Positions 61,095 through 64,000 of a stretch of 64,000 bases of DNA are shown in pieces. Below the pieces are notes generated by a model. The model had not been told where the DNA came from. It saw nothing but the letters and a program-made list of their open reading frames with translations, and made no database searches. Position 1 is the stretch's first letter, and each line of letters starts with the position of its first letter. This DNA comes from Pseudanabaena sp. PCC 6802 (GTDB lineage Bacteria; Cyanobacteriota; Cyanobacteriia; Pseudanabaenales; Pseudanabaenaceae), in contig NZ_KB235914.1 of the NCBI RefSeq assembly GCF_000332175.1, forward strand, positions 2,228,868 to 2,292,867, read 5' to 3'. A program made the position numbers and the translations under genes.

Positions 61095-62606
61095 ATGCAA
61101 GAAGAACTTAGTATCCTGATTCAATCCCAATATCCCTTGGTCTACCTCATCACTTCTGAGGAAGAAAGAGCAGAGCGTACGATCGCGACGGTTGCTCAGA
61201 TCAAGCCCAGTAGAAGTGTATTCGTGTGGACTGTGACGCATGGCATGATCGAATACGGTCAGCAAAGCGGTACCATAACGCAGCACAATACAGTTTCGCC
61301 CGAAGCAGCGCTAGAATGGGTGGTCAGACAGAAGGAACCTGGCATCTATATCTTTAAAGATTTGCATCCTTTTGTGGAAAGCCCTGCAGTGACGCGCTGG
61401 TTGCGCGATGCGATCGCCAGCTTCAAGGGCATGCAAAAAACAATTATTTTAATGTCTCCCGTCCAGACTGTACCAATTGAATTAGAAAAAGAAGTAGTAG
61501 TGCTGGACTTCCCTCTACCAAAAATTGAGGAATTGGAGGAAGTTCTACTAGAACAGCTTGGCGTAACCCGCATTAAGAGACTGCCGACAGAAACCAAGGA
61601 AAAGCTCCTGCGTGCAGCACTAGGCTTAACGAGGGATGAAGCTGAGAAAGTCTACCGCAAAGCTCAGGTGACGACCGGTCGTTTAACTGAAGATGAAGTG
61701 GCGATTGTATTGTCGGAGAAGCAGCAACTAATTAGACGTAATGGCATCCTTGAATATCTCGAACATGATGAAGGTATAGATGGGGTGGGTGGTCTGGAGG
61801 AGCTAAAGCACTGGTTGACGCAAAGATCGAATGCCTTTACGCAACGAGCCAGAGAATACGGCCTACCTCAACCCAAAGGTATGTTGATCTTGGGCGTGCC
61901 GGGTTGCGGTAAATCATTAATTGCCAAAACTGCTTCCAAAGTTTGGGCGTTGCCTCTAGTCCGGTTAGACATGGGTAGAGTTTATGATGGTTCCACGGTT
62001 GGGAGATCGGAGGCAAATCTGCGCAATGCCCTCAAGGCGGCTGAGTCCATCTCTCCCATGATTCTATTTATTGACGAACTTGATAAGGCTTTTGCTGGTA
62101 GTGCTGGTTCAGCCGATTCCGACGGTGGCACTTCATCCCGCATCTTTGGTACATTCCTCACCTGGATGCAGGAGAAAAGATCGCCAGTATTTGTCATGGC
62201 AACCGCTAATCGCGTAGATCGACTACCTGGTGAGTTCCTGCGCAAGGGACGGTTTGACGAGTTATTCTTTGTCGATCTACCAAACTTTGAAGAACGCAGC
62301 CAAATTTTCCAAATTCACTTGAGCAAACGGCGCTCAGATGTTTCCCGCTTCGACTTACCCCAACTCTCTAGCGTGAGCGAGGGCTTTTCAGGGGCAGAAA
62401 TCGAGCAGGCAATTATTGCTGCTATGTATGAGGCATTTGCCCAAGACCGAGAGTTTACCCAGTTGGACATTATATCCGCAGTTAAATCTACAACCCCCCT
62501 TTCGCGGACGATGACAGAGCAGGTAGCAGCTTTGCGCGATTGGGCACGACTGCGGGCTCGCCCAGCCGCAACTACCGTCGCTGAGTATCAGCGTATGGAG
62601 TTTTAA
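61095..62606 (+). CDS. ycf46: AAA+ ATPase Ycf46
   Basis: 503 residues from ATG 61095 (MQEELSILIQSQYPLVYLITSEEERAER), the usual N-terminus of this plastid- and cyanobacterium-conserved family. The N-domain (about 1-220) is a degenerate ATPase-like part. The AAA+ module follows with Walker A GVPGCGKS, Walker B ILFIDELDKAF, sensor VMATANRVDRLPGEFLRKGRFDE and arginine-finger region. Ycf46 is thought to have a regulatory or remodelling role linked to photosynthesis and inorganic-carbon uptake; its direct substrate is not known. The stem-loop CCCGGCTAGTGGCCGGG just after the stop separates it from ycf35. Confidence 0.9.
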   Translation: MQEELSILIQSQYPLVYLITSEEERAERTIATVAQIKPSRSVFVWTVTHGMIEYGQQSGTITQHNTVSPEAALEWVVRQKEPGIYIFKDLHPFVESPAVTRWLRDAIASFKGMQKTIILMSPVQTVPIELEKEVVVLDFPLPKIEELEEVLLEQLGVTRIKRLPTETKEKLLRAALGLTRDEAEKVYRKAQVTTGRLTEDEVAIVLSEKQQLIRRNGILEYLEHDEGIDGVGGLEELKHWLTQRSNAFTQRAREYGLPQPKGMLILGVPGCGKSLIAKTASKVWALPLVRLDMGRVYDGSTVGRSEANLRNALKAAESISPMILFIDELDKAFAGSAGSADSDGGTSSRIFGTFLTWMQEKRSPVFVMATANRVDRLPGEFLRKGRFDELFFVDLPNFEERSQIFQIHLSKRRSDVSRFDLPQLSSVSEGFSGAEIEQAIIAAMYEAFAQDREFTQLDIISAVKSTTPLSRTMTEQVAALRDWARLRARPAATTVAEYQRMEF

Positions 62607-62742
62607 AAGCTTTCCCGGCTAGTGGCCGGGTAAAGGCTAGCTCATAAGTCGCCATACTTAAGGCTAGCAGCACAATACGTACCTTTTTAGGTAAGTATTC
62701 TCCCTCAGTTCACACTTATTCGTTTACAGGAGTATACCCATT

Positions 62743-63093
62743 ATGTCTCACTTCAGCACTCTACGCACAAAAATTACTGATGCCGAAATCCTCAAGACCT
62801 CGCTACGCGATCTAGGGATTAGCGTCAAAACTGAAGCAGATGTACGCGGCTACAACGGTCAGCGCATTCGTGCCGACATTGTTGCCACCCTCGAAGGCGA
62901 CTACGACCTGGGCTGGTCTCGCAATGCTGATGGCAGCTTCGATCTAATTGCCGACCTTTGGGGTGTTGCCAAGAAGCACAACCAAACTGAGTTGATCAAC
63001 TCGATTAACCAGAAGTACGCCGTTAACAAGACCCTCAACGAAGTCAGACGACCTGGTCTTAGCAATGCTAACGTCAAACTCGTCGTGCAATAG
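62743..63093 (+). CDS. ycf35: DUF1257/Ycf35 protein, copy 1
   Basis: A 116-residue protein of the Ycf35/DUF1257 family, found in cyanobacteria and red-algal plastids and of unknown function. The family pattern is present: FSTLRTKITDAEILKTSLRDLG, GYDLGW-like EGDYDLGWSRNADGSFDLIADLWG and INQKYAVNKTLNEVRRPGL. An AGGAG lies before the ATG. Its position directly after ycf46 fits the joint occurrence of the two genes in cyanobacteria. The second copy is 582 bp downstream. Confidence 0.9.
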   Translation: MSHFSTLRTKITDAEILKTSLRDLGISVKTEADVRGYNGQRIRADIVATLEGDYDLGWSRNADGSFDLIADLWGVAKKHNQTELINSINQKYAVNKTLNEVRRPGLSNANVKLVVQ

Positions 63094-63324
63094 CTCGCTA
63101 GGCTTGTTACGCCATAGCATTTGGCAATAGCTTGTCTATACAAATCTATTCTCCGGTAATACCCCAGTAACGCATAGTAAAGGACTGTAACGCGCGATCC
63201 GAAAATTAGTTAAGTTGTATGGCTAGATCGTAGCGATCGCGCTCCTCTCTATTAATCTTGGGTATTAGCAATTATTAGTATTATTTCCTAGTTATTTCTT
63301 AATTCATTAGGAGCAATCGCAATC

Positions 63325-63675
63325 ATGTCTCACTTCAGCACTCTACGCACAAAAATTACTGATGCCGAAATCCTCAAGACCTCGCTACGCGATCTAGGGA
63401 TTAGCGTCAAAACTGAAGCAGATGTACGCGGCTACAACGGTCAGCGCGTTCGTGCCGACATTGTTGCCACCCTCGAAGGCGACTACGACCTGGGCTGGTC
63501 TCGCAATGCTGATGGCAGCTTCGATCTAATTGCCGACCTTTGGGGTGTTGCCAAGAAGCACAACCAAACTGAGTTGATCAACTCGATTAACCAAAAGTAC
63601 GCAGTCAATAGAACCCTTAACGAAGTCAGACGGCCTGGTCTTAGCAATGCCAACGTCAAACTCGTCGTGCAGTAA
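63325..63675 (+). CDS. ycf35: DUF1257/Ycf35 protein, copy 2
   Basis: 116 residues, differing from copy 1 by Ile to Val in GQRVRAD and Lys to Arg in AVNRTLNE. At nucleotide level the first 265 or so bases have one difference, while the last 85 have about ten, mostly silent. The upstream regions are unrelated, so each copy has its own promoter and ribosome-binding site (TTAGGAGCAATC). The terminator at 63711-63739 follows. Dosage or differential expression is possible; nothing shows that either copy is inactive. Confidence 0.9.
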   Translation: MSHFSTLRTKITDAEILKTSLRDLGISVKTEADVRGYNGQRVRADIVATLEGDYDLGWSRNADGSFDLIADLWGVAKKHNQTELINSINQKYAVNRTLNEVRRPGLSNANVKLVVQ

Positions 63676-63710
63676 GGAGATCTAAAAGATCGATACTTTA
63701 CTTACAATCG

Positions 63711-63739
63711 CAGGCTAGCCACCCTGGCTAGCCTGTTTT
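63711..63739 (+). terminator. Terminator after ycf35 copy 2 (overlaps a convergent stop codon)
   Basis: CAGGCTAGCC, a 5-nt loop, GGCTAGCCTG and TTTT. The stop codon of the minus-strand zinc-ribbon gene (63717-63715) lies inside the left arm. Confidence 0.82.
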
Positions 63740-63999
63740 CGATCTTGCTGCTGCGGTCGACTTCCCTCTAAACCAATTGTTTCGAGGTATCTACGCTTTA
63801 ATTCGTCGATGTGTAGTTGAGGAACACAAAAGCGATTGCGTGCATCTTTTTGCCATGTGTGGATTTCTTCGGTACGGCACGAGCGACATACCAAAGCTTC
63901 GATATCTCGATCGAAGCTGGAGTAACAGCCGCCGCAAATAACAGTATTGCTAAAGGGAAAGCGCTCTTGCCGCAGCCGTTGCCATACAGGTGTATATCT
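63715..63999 (-). CDS. Zinc-ribbon protein (5' partial, runs off the window)
   Basis: The frame is open from the right window edge to TAG at 63715; 94 residues are visible and the start is outside. Two Cys pairs, CGGCYSSF and CRSCRTEE, spaced about 20 residues apart, form a likely zinc ribbon. The remainder (RYTPVWQRLRQERFPFSNTV before it; CVPQLHIDELKRRYLETIGL after it) is basic and helical. It may bind nucleic acid; I do not recognise the family. It shares its 3' end with the terminator of ycf35. Confidence 0.7.
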   Translation of the reverse strand, partial: RYTPVWQRLRQERFPFSNTVICGGCYSSFDRDIEALVCRSCRTEEIHTWQKDARNRFCVPQLHIDELKRRYLETIGLEGSRPQQQDRKQASQGG

Positions 64000-64000
64000 G

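Overview
The window is chromosomal DNA of a cyanobacterium. The evidence is the frequent GCGATCGC (HIP1) octamer, the flavodiiron pair flv3/flv1, petM of the cytochrome b6f complex, an ndhH-A-I-G-E block of photosynthetic NDH-1, and the plastid-conserved genes ycf46 and ycf35. The species cannot be fixed from sequence alone. Coding density is high, but intergenic spaces are rich in short palindromic, MITE-like elements.

Layout. 1-10.1 kb is general chromosome: an M48 protease (cut by the window edge), two Uma2-type nuclease-fold genes, a cytosine-deaminase-like amidohydrolase, an overlapping pair of membrane GTPases, an MscS channel fused to a cyclic-nucleotide-binding domain, and a TPR protein fused to a PRMT7-like methyltransferase. 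10.4-16.2 kb carries a phosphoribosyltransferase and flv3 - (TerB/DUF697 protein) - flv1, the electron sink that reduces O2 behind photosystem I. A truncated tldD and a Uma2 pseudogene split by a MITE mark a rearranged stretch at 16.2-18.6 kb.

18.7-32.4 kb is the most interesting part: a RiPP (ribosomally made, modified peptide) cluster. The plus strand carries an HTH regulator, a C39-peptidase ABC exporter, an HlyD adaptor and a PpiC-like isomerase. The convergent minus strand carries two Cys-free double-glycine-type precursors, a small membrane protein, an APH-like kinase, a HopA1-family lyase, an aldo/keto reductase and a second PpiC-like protein. It continues with a Nif11-type precursor holding two QP[M/L]YGV motifs, a radical SAM/SPASM enzyme and an unannotated 52-residue ORF. 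I read this as two modification branches (dehydration by kinase plus HopA1; splicease-type tyrosine excision by radical SAM) sharing one exporter. Four copies of one MITE family sit at the edges and in the middle of the cluster, and nowhere else that I see in the window.

33.3-47.8 kb holds mddA and a Tc-toxin (ABC toxin) locus. It has a TcB-TcC fusion whose toxic tip has been thrown out of frame by a 349-bp tandem duplication, followed by a TcA-like subunit with an Ig-like N-terminus. Removing one duplicate would restore one 2384-residue ORF, so the locus could be reversible.

47.9-64 kb returns to housekeeping: gamma-glutamyltransferase, a methyltransferase, asparaginase II, an alpha/beta hydrolase, petM, ndhH-ndhA-ndhI-ndhG-ndhE (the order known from chloroplast genomes), a GNAT, an FAD-linked oxidase, two tandem secreted paralogues, an RHH protein, ycf46, two nearly identical ycf35 copies and the 3' end of a zinc-ribbon gene. 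No rRNA, tRNA or CRISPR array was seen.
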